This document shows, in pieces, positions 54,308 through 64,000 of a stretch of DNA of 64,000 nucleotides. Every line of letters begins with the position of its first letter. Within the stretch, counting starts at the first letter, position 1. Position numbers and translations under genes: made by a program. This DNA is from Tridacna crocea. Taxonomy: Eukaryota > Mollusca > Bivalvia > Cardiida > Cardiidae. Below the pieces are notes generated by a model. The model did no database searches and was not told the origin of the DNA. It saw only the letters and a list, made by a program, of their open reading frames with translations. The DNA lies in NCBI GenBank assembly GCA_943736015.1, contig OX031064.1, positions 40,537,361 to 40,601,360 on the forward strand. The letters run 5' to 3'.

Positions 54308-55654
54308 TTAGACTTCAATCAAGTAAAGCTTGTACGCATAAAATTTTCTTGTTTTTTCCCATTTTCTTTTTACACCAGGACATTCAGAAATAGTATAACC
54401 TGATTCTTTGCAATGATTACAAGTGGGTCGAGAGAAGGGGTTTTGTTTTTCCTGTTTTCTTTTTAAAACAGAACATTTAGAAATGATATGACCCGATTGT
54501 TTGCAATAATTACAAGTAGGTCGAGAAAAAAGATTTTGACCTTTAGATTCATAAGTAGACTTGGATTTGGGACTATTCCGGTTGGAATTGATTGTCATAA
54601 AATTGATTAGAATTTGGCTTAGAACCAGTAGATGCATAAAAAGGTTTTCGAGGGTTTCATTTATTCAAGAAAGATACCTCCTACGTCAGTGCAAAGTTGT
54701 CTGCTAAGCAATCAGCTTTTTCTAAAGTTTCAACTTCGTTCTCGTCTAAGAATTTTTTGCATAGAAAGCAATGCACCTTTTACATTCTTCAACTAATAAA
54801 AGTTGTCTAAGTTCTCCATGATCTGAACCTATTTTCTTTGAATGGCACCACCTATCAAATAATTGTTCTTTAGCTCTGGCAATTCAACATGGGGTTGATT
54901 ATTTTCTTTCCTGCAATTTCTAATTTTTTGTCTATACGCTTCAGGTACCAATTCATTAGCCCTTAGAATCATTTCCTTAACATTATCATAATTATAGAGC
55001 TATTCATTACTTAGTTGCTAAAAGATATCACGAGTCTTTCCAGTTACAACACTTTGCAATAGTAAGGTCAAGTGTTCTTTTGCTCATTTCAAATTTTCAG
55101 CAAATCTTTCAAAATGTGAAAAGCATTTATTAACCTCTTTTTCTTGAAATGGCGGAACAAGCCTGGGGTGTTTTAGTATGTCAAAGTCATTAACCACATG
55201 CAAAGATGTTTTTTCTTTATTTTTCATTTCTAATTATTTTATTCTGATCTGAAATTGCCTATCATTTTCTCGTTCTTCAGCACGCATTTTAATTCTTTTT
55301 CTGTTATTCTTTCTTCTCGTTCTAATTCTTTTTCTTTCATTCTTTCTTCTTGCTCTAATTGTAATTTTATCTCCTGCAATCTCTTTTCTTTTTCTATCTG
55401 TAACTTTAATTTGTCTGTCTCAGTATATAGATTTTAATGTCTGTCTGAGACACAAGAATAAGATCAGACGAGTCAAGTATTTCTACCTCAAATAAAAACT
55501 GAACAATAGAATTTTTAATTTCATGCTTTAACATAATACCTTCAATGGCAGTCAATTTTTAATGAGAAGCAAGATCTAACAAATAAGACTTTTTTGCCAA
55601 ATTTAACAACTCCTGTGACTGCTCAGCAATACATATTTCAAGATCAGAAGACAT
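54308..55654 (-). pseudogene. Gag remnant with two zinc knuckles
   Basis: A plausible gag ATG is at 55654 on the - strand (MSSDLEICIAEQSQELL), with a stop about 30 codons later. A Glu/Lys/Arg-rich coiled-coil-like segment follows (about 55250-55440). Near the C-terminus are two CCHC knuckles (about 54400-54535): the first is intact (C-x2-C-x4-H-x4-C), the second has Tyr for His. Confidence 0.7.
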
Positions 55655-55781
55655 GATTGCTTTTTGCTCGTTCAATAAAATGAAAAACAAACTGTATTTT
55701 TTATTATTATTTTCTATCTAATAACCTTTAATACTATCACAAGTTCAACTTCAAAGTATATCAGAATTGACTAAATGATCA

Positions 55782-55799
55782 GTCTCGGACTAGCCTCCA
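55782..55799 (-). other. Candidate primer-binding site
   Basis: On the - strand TGGAGGCTAGTCCGAGAC, five bases after the 5' LTR. It begins with the TGG complementary to tRNA CCA. I cannot name the tRNA. Confidence 0.5.
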
Positions 55800-55804
55800 A
55801 TTTC

Positions 55805-56305
55805 TGTTACGAGCCAAGCGTAACAAGAAAGAAAACCAGCAACGAGCCTTTAACAATTAACAATATTTATTAATGAACAAAGACAAAAGAGTACAATAGG
55901 AGTAAGTTGGGATGAAATTTTGTCAATTCTAATCTTAGAATGTTGAAATAAAAGAAGTCCATCAAAAATAAGGACCTGAATTAACAATAGTTTCAACTTG
56001 CTAGTATATATGAGCAACCTGTATAAAAAAAACAAAATTATTTTAACTTACAGATGTATATCCCAGTTAAACCCAACACTTTTCACAAATTCTGTATCCT
56101 GCAAGCCACAAGTCTTACTTCAAAATCACCAAGTAAGTCACTCTTTTTTAAATCAGATTGGAAAATTCTAGATCTAGAAAGATGACATAAGATTAGTAAA
56201 CAACCTGATTCTAAAAATAACCTCAATTGAAAAAACAATACATGTTCTTCATCGTTCTAGAATATTCCGAAAACAGGTCACTCTACATCCTGTCTACATA
56301 AAACA
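55805..56305 (-). repeat. 5' LTR of the Ty3-type element
   Basis: 501 bp, TGTTACGAGCC...CATAAAACA on the + strand. Differs from the 3' LTR by many substitutions and a deletion, so the insertion is old. Confidence 0.8.
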
Positions 56306-56674
56306 ACCAATCCACACTCTCGTCTTTTTAGTTTTCTCAAATTTCACGTAAATAAATGCAACAGTAAGGAATGATGGTAGGGGGATAACGAATGAGACAT
56401 GAATTGAAATTTGATATTCATGAAATTAAATTAGATAAGTCTTACAAAATTATATTGAGCAAGCATCTGGCGAGCTTAACAACATTTTTACATACAAAGT
56501 TATCATTATTATTATTAATAACTCTTTCACTCTGCTTTGATGTAACACAACGATAACTTACAAACTATTGGTCAGAATTTGTGAAAACATTCACACACAC
56601 ACAAATGGTAATTTCCACGAATACCCGCTTCTTTAAGAGGAGAATAAAATGATTTTTAGAAAGAGGTTGTTAGT
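56306..56674. other. No recognised feature
   Basis: AT-rich intronic sequence. Confidence 0.4.
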
Positions 56675-57475
56675 AGACGAGCTGTTTACTAACTTATGAT
56701 GTCATCTATCTAGAAAAGACTAATCTAGAATTTTCCAAGCTGATATAAATAGGAGTGACTTACTTGGTGATTTTGGATTTTGAAGTTAGACTTGTGGCTT
56801 GGAGGATAAAGAATCAGCGCAAAGTGTTGGATTTAACTTGAGATATACATCTGTAACTTGGAATTATCATTTATTCAAAGAGGTTGAACTACACTTGTTA
56901 ATTTAGATTTAGGAACCAGAAGTTTCTTTTTTTTGTAGTCTAAACATTATTCTTAATTTTGAGGAACTTATTAGCTCCACTGGCCGAAGGCCAGCGAGCT
57001 CTTGTCATGGCGTTGTGTCCGTCGCGCGTCCGTACGTCCGTCCGTCCGTTCGTCCGTGCGTGGCTGCGTGCGTCCGTAAACTTTTTCTTTAAAAAACTTC
57101 TCCTCAGAAACTATTAATTGGATTTTTACCGAATTTCACAGGAATGTTCCTTAGGTGGTCTTCTTTCAAATTCCTTCAAATAATAGTGTTCCATGAAGAA
57201 TTCTGGTTGCCATGGCAACCGAAGTAAAAAAAACTTTAAAAATCTTCTCCTCCCAAACCGCTAATTGGATAGCATTATTATTTTGCAGGAATGTTCCTTA
57301 GATAGAGGTTTTATAGAATTCCTTTAAAAAAAAAAAAAAGATCCGTAAAAAAACATGGCTTCTATAGGAGACTCATTTTCTTTTTTATGGTATTAAGTAA
57401 AATCTTTGAAAAATTTCTTCTCTCAAATTATTCGTTGGATTTCATTGTTATATTGTAGGTAAGTTCCTTTGGTGG

Positions 57476-57715
57476 TAAGTCTCTACCACACAATTCCAAC
57501 TTTTAACGACCCTAAAGAAGAAGTCTTTGGAAAAAACTCTTGGAAACGGAGAAAATGCTGGTAATAAATGCTGGTAATCAGCATTTTCTCCTTTTCCCTC
57601 AGTGTTTTCTACTGTATCAAAGAGAGAAATCATCATTTCATCAATGTTTAATTTGTTGTCTGCAAATATTTTCAGTTTGCACACATCCCAAATTTTGTCA
57701 TTTGGTAAAGGGTTA
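57476..57715. mobile_element. Family A MITE nested in the pearl-like element
   Basis: CTCTACCACACAATTCCAAC to ATTTGGTAAAGGGTTAA. The hairpin loop holds a short duplication (ATGCTGGTAATAAATGCTGG). The third nesting level here: LTR, pearl-like element, MITE. Confidence 0.75.
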
Positions 57716-57994
57716 AATAGGGTTGCTTTACATAATCTAAAGTCCTTTTCATATAAAACAAGAGACCCTCTGCACTTTTATTAGTTTTGGTAAAAGTTAG
57801 TTGACCTACTGGTGACCTAGTACAAAGTGGGAGAGCTTTACTGTTGTGATAAGGCATTTGTTATCCAATCAATCTGATACTGCAACTTCAATAAAACAAT
57901 TGATACAATACATATTTTCTATACTTTGATGTTTCCCCACCCAAATGGTTTGTGACAAGACCCTCTTTAACTGTAACCAGAAGTCAAAATTTCT

Positions 57995-58185
57995 ATAACT
58001 GGTCATAATTGAAAGATGTTGCAGACAACATAATGTACCTTCAAATTAGTACAACTTGTATCAAAAAGGGTAGAAATTATTGTGGAAAACTAAGAAAATG
58101 GAGGTTACTATTATTTTCTTCTTTTCTCACAATGTTTTTCATAGCTTTTTTTCTTCAGTGACCTAAAATGCAGGAATAAATGTTA
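57995..58185. mobile_element. Family A fragment, diverged
   Basis: GTTGCAGACAACATAATGTA...GGGTAGAAATTATTGTGGAAA and a decayed hairpin. Confidence 0.5.
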
Positions 58186-58471
58186 ATTGTTAAAAACTTC
58201 TCTTCACCGTTACAGAAAAATCAGGCCTGTGAAGCGATACAGGCGCTCAAGCGCCTCTAGTTTTATTTCTTGTTCTGGGATTAGAATTGACAAAATTTCA
58301 TTCAAACTTAACTCCTATTGTACTCTTCTGTCTTTAGTCATTAATAAATACTGTTAATTGTTAACGACTTAATGCTGGTTTTCTTTCTCGTTACGCTTGG
58401 ATCGTAACATAATACAAATGTAAAAGTGAATTTATCAGCGCAACTCTTCTGAAAAATCCTTCTATTTTCAG

Positions 58472-58600
58472 TGTCCTCTGCTGCGTGCCCATATGGAGGA
58501 TCCATTCCGAGCACGGACTGTGAAAAGTTAAGTGGAATACCGTGTCCTGTGGGATATTATTGTAAATATTCTCTGACATCCGGGTTGTCGGAATGTTGTA
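58472..58600 (+). CDS. Cysteine-rich secreted protein, exon 3 (lustrin-like module)
   Basis: 129-bp symmetric phase 1-1 exon, acceptor CTATTTTCAG|TG, donor TTGTA|GTAAGT. Six cysteines in the order C-x10-C-x7-C-x5-C-x10-CC, with GGSIPSTDC and IPCPVGYYC. It resembles the lustrin-type cysteine repeat (Pfam Lustrin_cystein) found in molluscan shell matrix proteins, nematode and arthropod secreted proteins, often beside WAP or Kunitz domains. The family assignment is from memory of the pattern. Confidence 0.75.
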
Positions 58601-58867
58601 GTAAGTAGTTCCCATCCTTGAGATCACTGCTCCAATCTTTATTTACTGGATTTGTTTCATTTTTTGTAAAGATATGCAAAAATGGAAAACCGATATCAGC
58701 TTTAAACAACCATCATTATTTGTATCTTTCACTCTTACTTTTAGTTAACTAGCTGTCATTTCTATGCATTAACACTTTCAAATATATTAACTGGATCCTT
58801 TGTGACAGATGAGAATACACACCTTCTAAGTCTCCGAAAGAGTTCTATATTTTGCTAGACTAAACAA

Positions 58868-58930
58868 ACGGATGGCATAGATCAAGGATCAGGCTGCAGT
58901 CTGATCTTGATCTTTGCTGTCCGCAATATT
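58868..58930. repeat. Family B' hairpin core in intron 3
   Basis: CGGATGGCATAGATCAAGGA then TCAGGCTGCAGTCTGATCTT, a compact palindrome with almost no loop. Confidence 0.65.
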
Positions 58931-59039
58931 TAGTCCCTGTTTCGCCTACGACGTCAAAAGGGTTGATAACTGCAAGAGGTCGAGGTAATAGAGCTAAAGG
59001 TAGGAATTACAAACAAATATTTGTTGTTATAGAGACGAC

Positions 59040-59268
59040 TTAACCCATTACCACACAATCCCTACTTTTGACGCCGCTGAAAAAGAAGCCTTCAGAAAAC
59101 ATTGTAGGAAAAGGAGAAAATGCTGGTAACCAGCATTTTCTCCTTTTCCCACTATGTTTTCTACCCTTCACAAAACGAATTTCAAATTTTCAGTCACTTT
59201 TATTTTGTCATCTGCAAATGCTTTCTATTTGGACAAGCCTAAAATATTGTCGTTTGGTAATGAGTTAA
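59040..59268. mobile_element. Family A MITE, full length, in intron 3
   Basis: TTAACCCATTACCACACAAT to GTTTGGTAATGAGTTAA with a near-perfect hairpin. Opposite orientation to 2869-3103 and very similar. Confidence 0.85.
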
Positions 59269-60124
59269 ATCACTGTGATACAAGCCATATACTCTGAAAT
59301 TGAAACAACATCTGTTATGAAAACCTGGCAAGACAAATACATTGCTCCAGAAACCATTAGACAGGCTAAATCACTCTCTTGCACTCCGGATCATTCACAT
59401 TCACCTCTGTAGTGGGCTCAGAAAGTAGTCCGTCATTACGTGATACTTTCGTCACATGACAAGAACTCAAAATGGCGACACAAACGCCGGTGAAAGAAAG
59501 ACTTTGTGTGCTTTTCAAACAGCATACGACGAATCAGACTAAGTGGTAGGAAATTCGAAAAAGAGAGATTTTCTGAAAAGCTAAAATGTCTTTTAAAGGA
59601 CCACAACTTGTTTATTAATCTTATAAACCAAGATACATCGGTGTGTCAAAACTGTTGTCATCATTCATGGGCGCGGCCGTTATTGTTAAAATTGGTGATT
59701 AGTAAAGAGGCTCTAAAAAAATAGTTCCATTGTATACAGATAAATTCATCAGTTTGAATGCACTTAAATGTATCCAGAATCATATTTTCTTTGTCCACTT
59801 TATAATGTTACACATGAAACAGTTAAACAGTAACAAAACATGTTCTCCTCGGTTTCACAAGATTCTTGACATTTAGCCCACTGCAGAGATGTATGGTGAA
59901 AGTAACGAACGACAACTCTGCTCGGAGATTGAGGCTAAATACGACAGCACTGCAACACTAGCAGTATGTGGTGCTAAAATATGGCAGTGAATTCTTCTTG
60001 CATTGACAAGATTTTTTTTTTCAATATCGTTTGTGTCATTTTGTGAATGCAAACATCCATGCTGTCCTAAAGTTTTTGTAACCACCAGTGAATTCAAAAC
60101 ATAGCATACTGTTTCCATTTCTAG
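59269..60124. other. Intron 3 remainder
   Basis: No repeat or extra exon recognised. Confidence 0.35.
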
Positions 60125-60247
60125 CTTCAGCTGAATATAGTTCATACCAGCCACATCCATGTGCGGATGCTGTTTGTTCAGCAGTATATTGTGCAAAGAC
60201 CCATATACCACAGGGACAGTGCTGCCCAGTATGTACTCCTGAACAAG
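60125..60247 (+). CDS. Cysteine-rich secreted protein, exon 4 (half-VWC module 2)
   Basis: 123-bp symmetric phase 1-1 exon, donor GAACAAG|GTATAT. It encodes a second C-x4-C-x4-C-x9-CC-x2-C module with the exact spacing of exon 1, including the IPQGQCCPVC end. The acceptor is TTTCTAG (AG at 60123-60124). A second acceptor, CTTCAG, six bases later would also stay in frame and drop two residues. Confidence 0.75.
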
Positions 60248-60386
60248 GTATATATTTGTTGTTCCACCTAATTCTTGAAGATGATAATACATTCGACTCA
60301 CGACTCATCTTTTTGTTTCGATTTTCCATGCATTACCTTATTGTCTACCTACAGTCAACCAATCCAATATGTTGATAAATTACTGT

Positions 60387-60600
60387 TTAACCCCTTTACC
60401 ACACAATTCCGAATTTAAAAGAACTTGATGCGTTTTGAAAACATTTTGGGAAAAGAAGAAAATGATAGTAACCAGTTTTCTCCTTTTCTCACAATGTTTT
60501 TCTATTAATTTTTTTGTCTGAAGCTAAACTTTACACCAGCATTTTCTCCTTTTCCCATATTTTTTCTACCCTTCCAAAAAAGTAAATAGATTGTGATCTT
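60387..60600. mobile_element. Family A MITE, rearranged, in intron 4
   Basis: TTAACCCCTTTACCACACAA then a shortened hairpin (about 60440-60500) and a second CAGCATTTTCTCCTTTTCCC arm at 60537-60556. A rearranged copy or two overlapping insertions. Confidence 0.6.
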
Positions 60601-60733
60601 ATTTTCTTTTTTATCAGGTATGTGTCCTTTGTGTAGAATTGTAAAAGTTTTAATTCTATGTTTATAATTCAATGTTAGTTTTTTTCCCTGTCATGAACAT
60701 GGGCGAGTTCTGATTGGCTGTTTTAAAGAAAGC

Positions 60734-60953
60734 TGTGCCGGTGTAATGCAGAGAAATGACCCTCCCCTACAAAATGACCCATGCGTTATTTCTCTACGTG
60801 GAGAAATTATCCGGGTCATTATTCTACGTAGAGAAATATCCCTCTGGGATCATTTCTCTACATAGAATAATGACCCGGGTCATTCCTTTACGTAGTGAAA
60901 TGGCCCATGGGTCATTTTGTAGGGAGGGTAATTTCTCTGCATTACACCGGAAC
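60734..60953. mobile_element. 220-bp palindromic MITE in intron 4
   Basis: CCGGTGTAATGCAGAGAAAT at the left and the exact inverted counterpart at the right, with GGGTCATT / AATGACCC blocks and repeated CTACGTAGAGAAAT units inside. The whole element can fold into one long hairpin. No second copy in the window. Confidence 0.8.
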
Positions 60954-61302
60954 TACCTTTGCAGTGAAACTAAGGTAAACAAACAAGTAGATCGTTATGA
61001 GATTTCATAACGCTTTTCTTTCTGATATTACATCTATTACTTCGAGTCCGAAGTTAAAATTGCTTGCTAAATTTATTTTTCTGAATATTGAAAAAAAATA
61101 TCCAACAGTAAATTCCAAAGAGAGAGCTTACTTCTTTGTCACTTTGCTAGGTTCTAACAGTCTCATTTTCAGCTTAATTTTAGCGTATTCAGCGTATACT
61201 GATAATAAACCTACTAAATCTGCAAATTTTCAATATTAGTCTATAATGACGTCACGAATTTATGTCATTTTTACATCATGAAAGGGCTTGATGATATGTT
61301 TA

Positions 61303-61487
61303 AGAAATAATCTTCTTTCTATCGTGGTTTTATCATTTAATAACCACTTTTGTAAGTTATGAGGCACAATGAATAATCCACGAGGGGGATAACTCGACTG
61401 ATGTATTCATTGCGCCTCATAACTCACAACGTGATTTGTATTGAAAGATTAACCGCGACAGAAAGAAGATTATTTCGATTCTAACAA
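61303..61487. mobile_element. 185-bp imperfect palindrome in intron 4
   Basis: GAAATAATCTTCTTTCTATCG...AAGTTATGAGGCACAATGAAT mirrored by ATTCATTGCGCCTCATAACT...ACAGAAAGAAGATTATTTC. MITE-like. Confidence 0.75.
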
Positions 61488-62874
61488 GACCGACTCTTAA
61501 TCAAAGTAAAACAAGTTCATCTTAGAGTGAAAACGTGGATGCAGATTATATTCCATTGAATAACTTACTTTGTACAGAATGACGTCACTGTACATAGAAT
61601 AACGTAGATTTTATCACGCTTTCGTTGCACTAAAATTATGTATTTTTAGTAGACTATTTTTTCATGTATAAACATGCAAGAAAAGAAAAAACTGGGCGAA
61701 AACTCCTATTTCTTAAGTACTCCTTTCTAAAGAACTCGGCCATATATTTAAACACAAACATTTTCTTTTTTTTTTGCTTAAGAAAATAAGAAATCAAGTT
61801 TTATAAGTGTTAGTTTATTCATTTATGGGATTTTTTTATTTATAATTTTTGTTATATTACTGTTTCATCTCTTGTGCATGTGTATACAAAATCTTTTAGA
61901 AATTTTACTGAAAAAAATGAAAATAATACTAAGGTAGCCGCCCAATATCTTCGTGCTTGCAAAGAAATATCAGCCACGCTCTGTAAACGGGGGGTTTGAT
62001 GTATCTGTGTTCCACGATTGAATTCTTGATTATTCTACTTATTTTATAGATTTATATTGCTGCATGAATATACCACTTTGCATCTGCATGAATCCTAATT
62101 TAGTGATAGATTTAGTTATGATTACTCACTTACCTCAAGGAAATGACTAGTTTGCATCTTCCAGCACTTGAAGAAAATTTGTGACAAAAAAATAAATATT
62201 ACCAGTTACATGCAATTTCTCCTTTTGCTACAATGTTTAGTTTTCTTAATCACGTGTTTTTTTTCTATGTTGATTGTCTATAGACATCTTATAAGCCGTA
62301 TTAAAGTCAGCTGTCGCACATTATTTATACGAGGACTGGTGGCTTTTAGGATATTCGACACGTATGCGAGTTCTCGCATGAGATGTTTTTTTTTTTTCTA
62401 TAAAACTGACAAAATTACATTAGAGTATTTGTTTATGGAATAGAATACATGTACGAGTATTAGTTTCTGAAGATTGCAAAGTACAAGTTCATCTGCCTTT
62501 GACAAAAGCCAGATTACACAGACCAATCTTTCGGCCATAGCTATTACCCCCCTTCAGCAAAGTTAGTAAGTTAATCATACATAGATTAGTTCAACTGGTG
62601 ATATGTTTCTTTGCACTTACATTTACATGAAGATAATTTAAGCTGAAATTAAAGCCACATTATGGAATTGTTGGCACTGTTTTGCTAACGATGCACTTAA
62701 AAAGTTTTGATTGAATTCCCGAGACATGTATTTGACAGCCTTTGGTTGTTCTATCTCTGGTCTGATCTTGAATCGACTTTCTCTAAAGCCATACACTTGT
62801 GCTTTTACTCTTGTTTGGAAAATAGACAATTGACTCAGCAATTTATGATCCTGGTTGTTTTAAATTTCTTTCAG
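61488..62874. other. Intron 4 remainder
   Basis: A small family D end (CACGCTCTGTAAACGGGG, about 61976-62020) is the only repeat recognised. Confidence 0.35.
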
Positions 62875-63216
62875 TATACACTACTGTGCCTACTAGCGGG
62901 CCTTTTTATGCGCAGCAAAACCTACAACAGTCAAACTTTTACACCCAGCCAAATCAACAACAGTCAAATTTTTACCCGCAGCCAAATCAGCAACAGCCGA
63001 ATTTTTATTCACAGCCAAATCAACAGCAGCCAAATTTTTTACAACAGCCAAATCAACAGCTATTCAATCCTTACCAACAGCCAAATCAACTGACAAATTC
63101 TTACCACCAGCCAAATCAACTGTCTAATAACTATTGTGCACAAGTAAATTGTCCTCCTGCTAACTGTTATAACCCAGTTGTTCCACAGGGTGCATGCTGT
63201 CCAACATGTGTAAATG
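62875..63216 (+). CDS. Cysteine-rich secreted protein, exon 5 (Gln/Asn-rich repeat + half-VWC module 3)
   Basis: 342-bp symmetric phase 1-1 exon, acceptor TTTCTTTCAG|TA, donor AAATG|GTATGG. After VYTTVPTSGPFYAQQN it has about six imperfect 10-11-residue repeats of the form NFYxQPNQQQP, rich in Gln, Asn, Tyr and Pro. The third C-x4-C-x4-C-x9-CC-x2-C module follows and ends at the donor, so the protein continues past this exon and probably past the window. The repeat looks like an extensible or aggregation-prone linker, as in secreted structural proteins; that is inference. Confidence 0.75.
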
Positions 63217-63428
63217 GTATGGTTCGTGTGCGTGTGTTAGTTTCTAACTCTACTTAATCAAATTAAATGTGTTTGCAGTCAACACATAAAAATGTGGCTC
63301 AAAAATTGGATGTGTGGCAAGAACAGTTTGTGGGTAAAGAAGAAAGTACAGATTCGTCTTTCCCCATGATCTTTTTAAAAGCTCTTAGAGTACGCAGAAT
63401 AGACAACATGATCAGAATATATAATCTC
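63217..63428. other. Start of intron 5
   Basis: No further exon recognised before the window's end. Confidence 0.35.
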
Positions 63429-63608
63429 GGTCCGTATTCACCAATCATTCTTGAGAACATTCTTAGTCTTGTTTTCCAAGATTTTCTGTATTTGACAACA
63501 ACACAACCTTTTGATTTTGCCAATCAGATGTTGTGTTACCTTCAAATAAAGAAAATTATGAAGAATGAGACTAAGAACATTCTTAAGAATAGTTGGTGAA
63601 CACGGACC
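63429..63608. mobile_element. Family E MITE in intron 5
   Basis: GGTCCGTATTCACCAATCAT at the left, inverted ATAGTTGGTGAACACGGACC at the right, and a weaker central hairpin (ACAACCTTTTGATTTTGCCA with its partner). Confidence 0.75.
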
Positions 63609-64000
63609 CTGATATTTTCCTGATTTTTCTTCGCTTTCTGTGAAATAAATATGAAAAAGTCTAGGCAAGGCACCATTTTTATTTCAATGTATTACACAGT
63701 TCTTCTTATTTCAGTGTAATTCAGCCATTATGAAATTTGTTATCTTACACACCTTTGAGAGAATCAAATACATGTACATGTAAATTTCAATACATATGTA
63801 CATGTATGCCTATGTTTTAACACATCGTGGATTAGAATTACATTAGGCTATATATTATATTTATGTGATAAAATGATCAGAATTGCATTGGTTTATGTAG
63901 TTAACGTTGAATTAAACACGTCAAAAAGAAAGGGTACAGAGGATTGGGTTTTTTTTTTTTTGTGAAAGATCGAAATGTATTTCATCCAGTGGACACCATC
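63609..64000. other. No recognised feature
   Basis: AT-rich, presumably intronic. Confidence 0.35.

Larger units (their letters stand above)
50273..56305 (-). mobile_element. Ty3-type LTR retrotransposon, Gmr1-like domain order, inactive
   Basis: Two long direct repeats, 50273-50805 and 55805-56305, both start TGTTACGAGCC on the + strand and flank a 5-kb - strand coding region. Read on the - strand the order is 5' LTR, primer site, gag with CCHC knuckles, protease, spacer, integrase, reverse transcriptase, RNase H, polypurine tract, 3' LTR. RT and RNase H are Ty3-like, yet integrase precedes RT. Every domain carries stops or frameshifts. No target duplication is visible. It lies antisense in intron 2 of the cysteine-rich gene. 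Confidence 0.85.
56971..58260 (+). mobile_element. Second pearl/Helentron-like element
   Basis: Begins with the hairpin CTGGCCGAAGGCCAGCGAGC and CTCTTGTCATGG, then a (CCGT)n tract (about 57030-57070). It has ~150-170-bp tandem core units (TTCTCCTC..AAACT..TAATTGGAT at about 57103, 57247, 57417) and ends with the hairpin AGGCGCTCAAGCGCCT followed by CTAG. Same layout as 43773-45031 but little sequence identity. It carries a nested family A copy. Confidence 0.7.
56675..58410 (+). mobile_element. Inverted solo LTR of the same family, split by an insertion
   Basis: 56675-56970 and 58261-58410 together are the reverse complement of the neighbouring LTR, including GATATAAATAG and the end TTGGATCGTAACA. 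The 5' end is truncated. The insertion point falls in the LTR's GGACTTCTTTTATTTC segment. Confidence 0.8.

Noticed and set aside
62707-63093. 128-codon frame overlapping exon 5
   Set aside because: Different frame of the Gln/Asn repeat; the spliced frame with phase-1 sites and the cysteine module is clearly the real one.

Overview
The window looks like AT-rich genomic DNA of a mollusc, most likely a bivalve. Three things point that way: elements with a (CCGT)n tract and a tandem-repeat core that resemble bivalve 'pearl' elements, a SINE whose body looks like the Meta-domain type, and a secreted protein that joins a WAP domain with a cysteine module resembling the lustrin repeat. There are no bacterial-type operons. 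Almost all short open frames are translations of repeats. Species assignment below 'bivalve' is not supported.

Only one host protein-coding gene is convincing. It lies on the + strand, starts at 46974 and is still open at the right edge. Five exons (46974-47133, 49189-49332, 58472-58600, 60125-60247, 62875-63216) join in frame, every intron being phase 1. They encode a signal peptide, three copies of a short C-x4-C-x4-C-x9-CC-x2-C module (like the C-terminal half of VWC), one four-disulfide WAP domain, one six-cysteine lustrin-like module and a Gln/Asn-rich repeat. It is probably an extracellular matrix, shell or protease-inhibitor type protein.

The rest is a dense record of transposition. 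From 1 to 46 kb there are about 25 copies of a TTAA-flanked hairpin MITE (family A), many copies of a second TTAA family carrying the AGATCAGACTGCA palindrome (family B), and families C, D, E, F, H, I, J and K, many nested in one another. Other notable parts are a 61-bp satellite (about 3.4-5.9 kb), a 1.76-kb long-inverted-repeat element (24.2-25.9 kb), a minisatellite enclosed by inverted repeats (19.2-19.5 kb), tRNA-derived SINEs, and a Tc1-like transposase remnant (39.9-40.2 kb).

The most unusual element is a miniature LTR retrotransposon (TRIM) at 4684-5536, 11060-11587 and 30933-31139. Its ~207-bp LTRs flank only ~116 bp, which holds an 18-nt primer-binding site identical to the classical tRNA-Pro site and a purine tract. 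Each LTR carries a tRNA-like A box and B box. This recalls the plant Cassandra elements, whose LTRs carry 5S rRNA. Two of the three insertions have 4-bp target duplications (CTAG, ATAG).

The large second intron of the host gene contains a decayed Ty3-type LTR retrotransposon on the - strand (50273-56305). Its domains run gag, protease, integrase, reverse transcriptase, RNase H, i.e. integrase before RT, the Gmr1-like order. Beside it is an inverted solo LTR split by a pearl/Helentron-like insertion.
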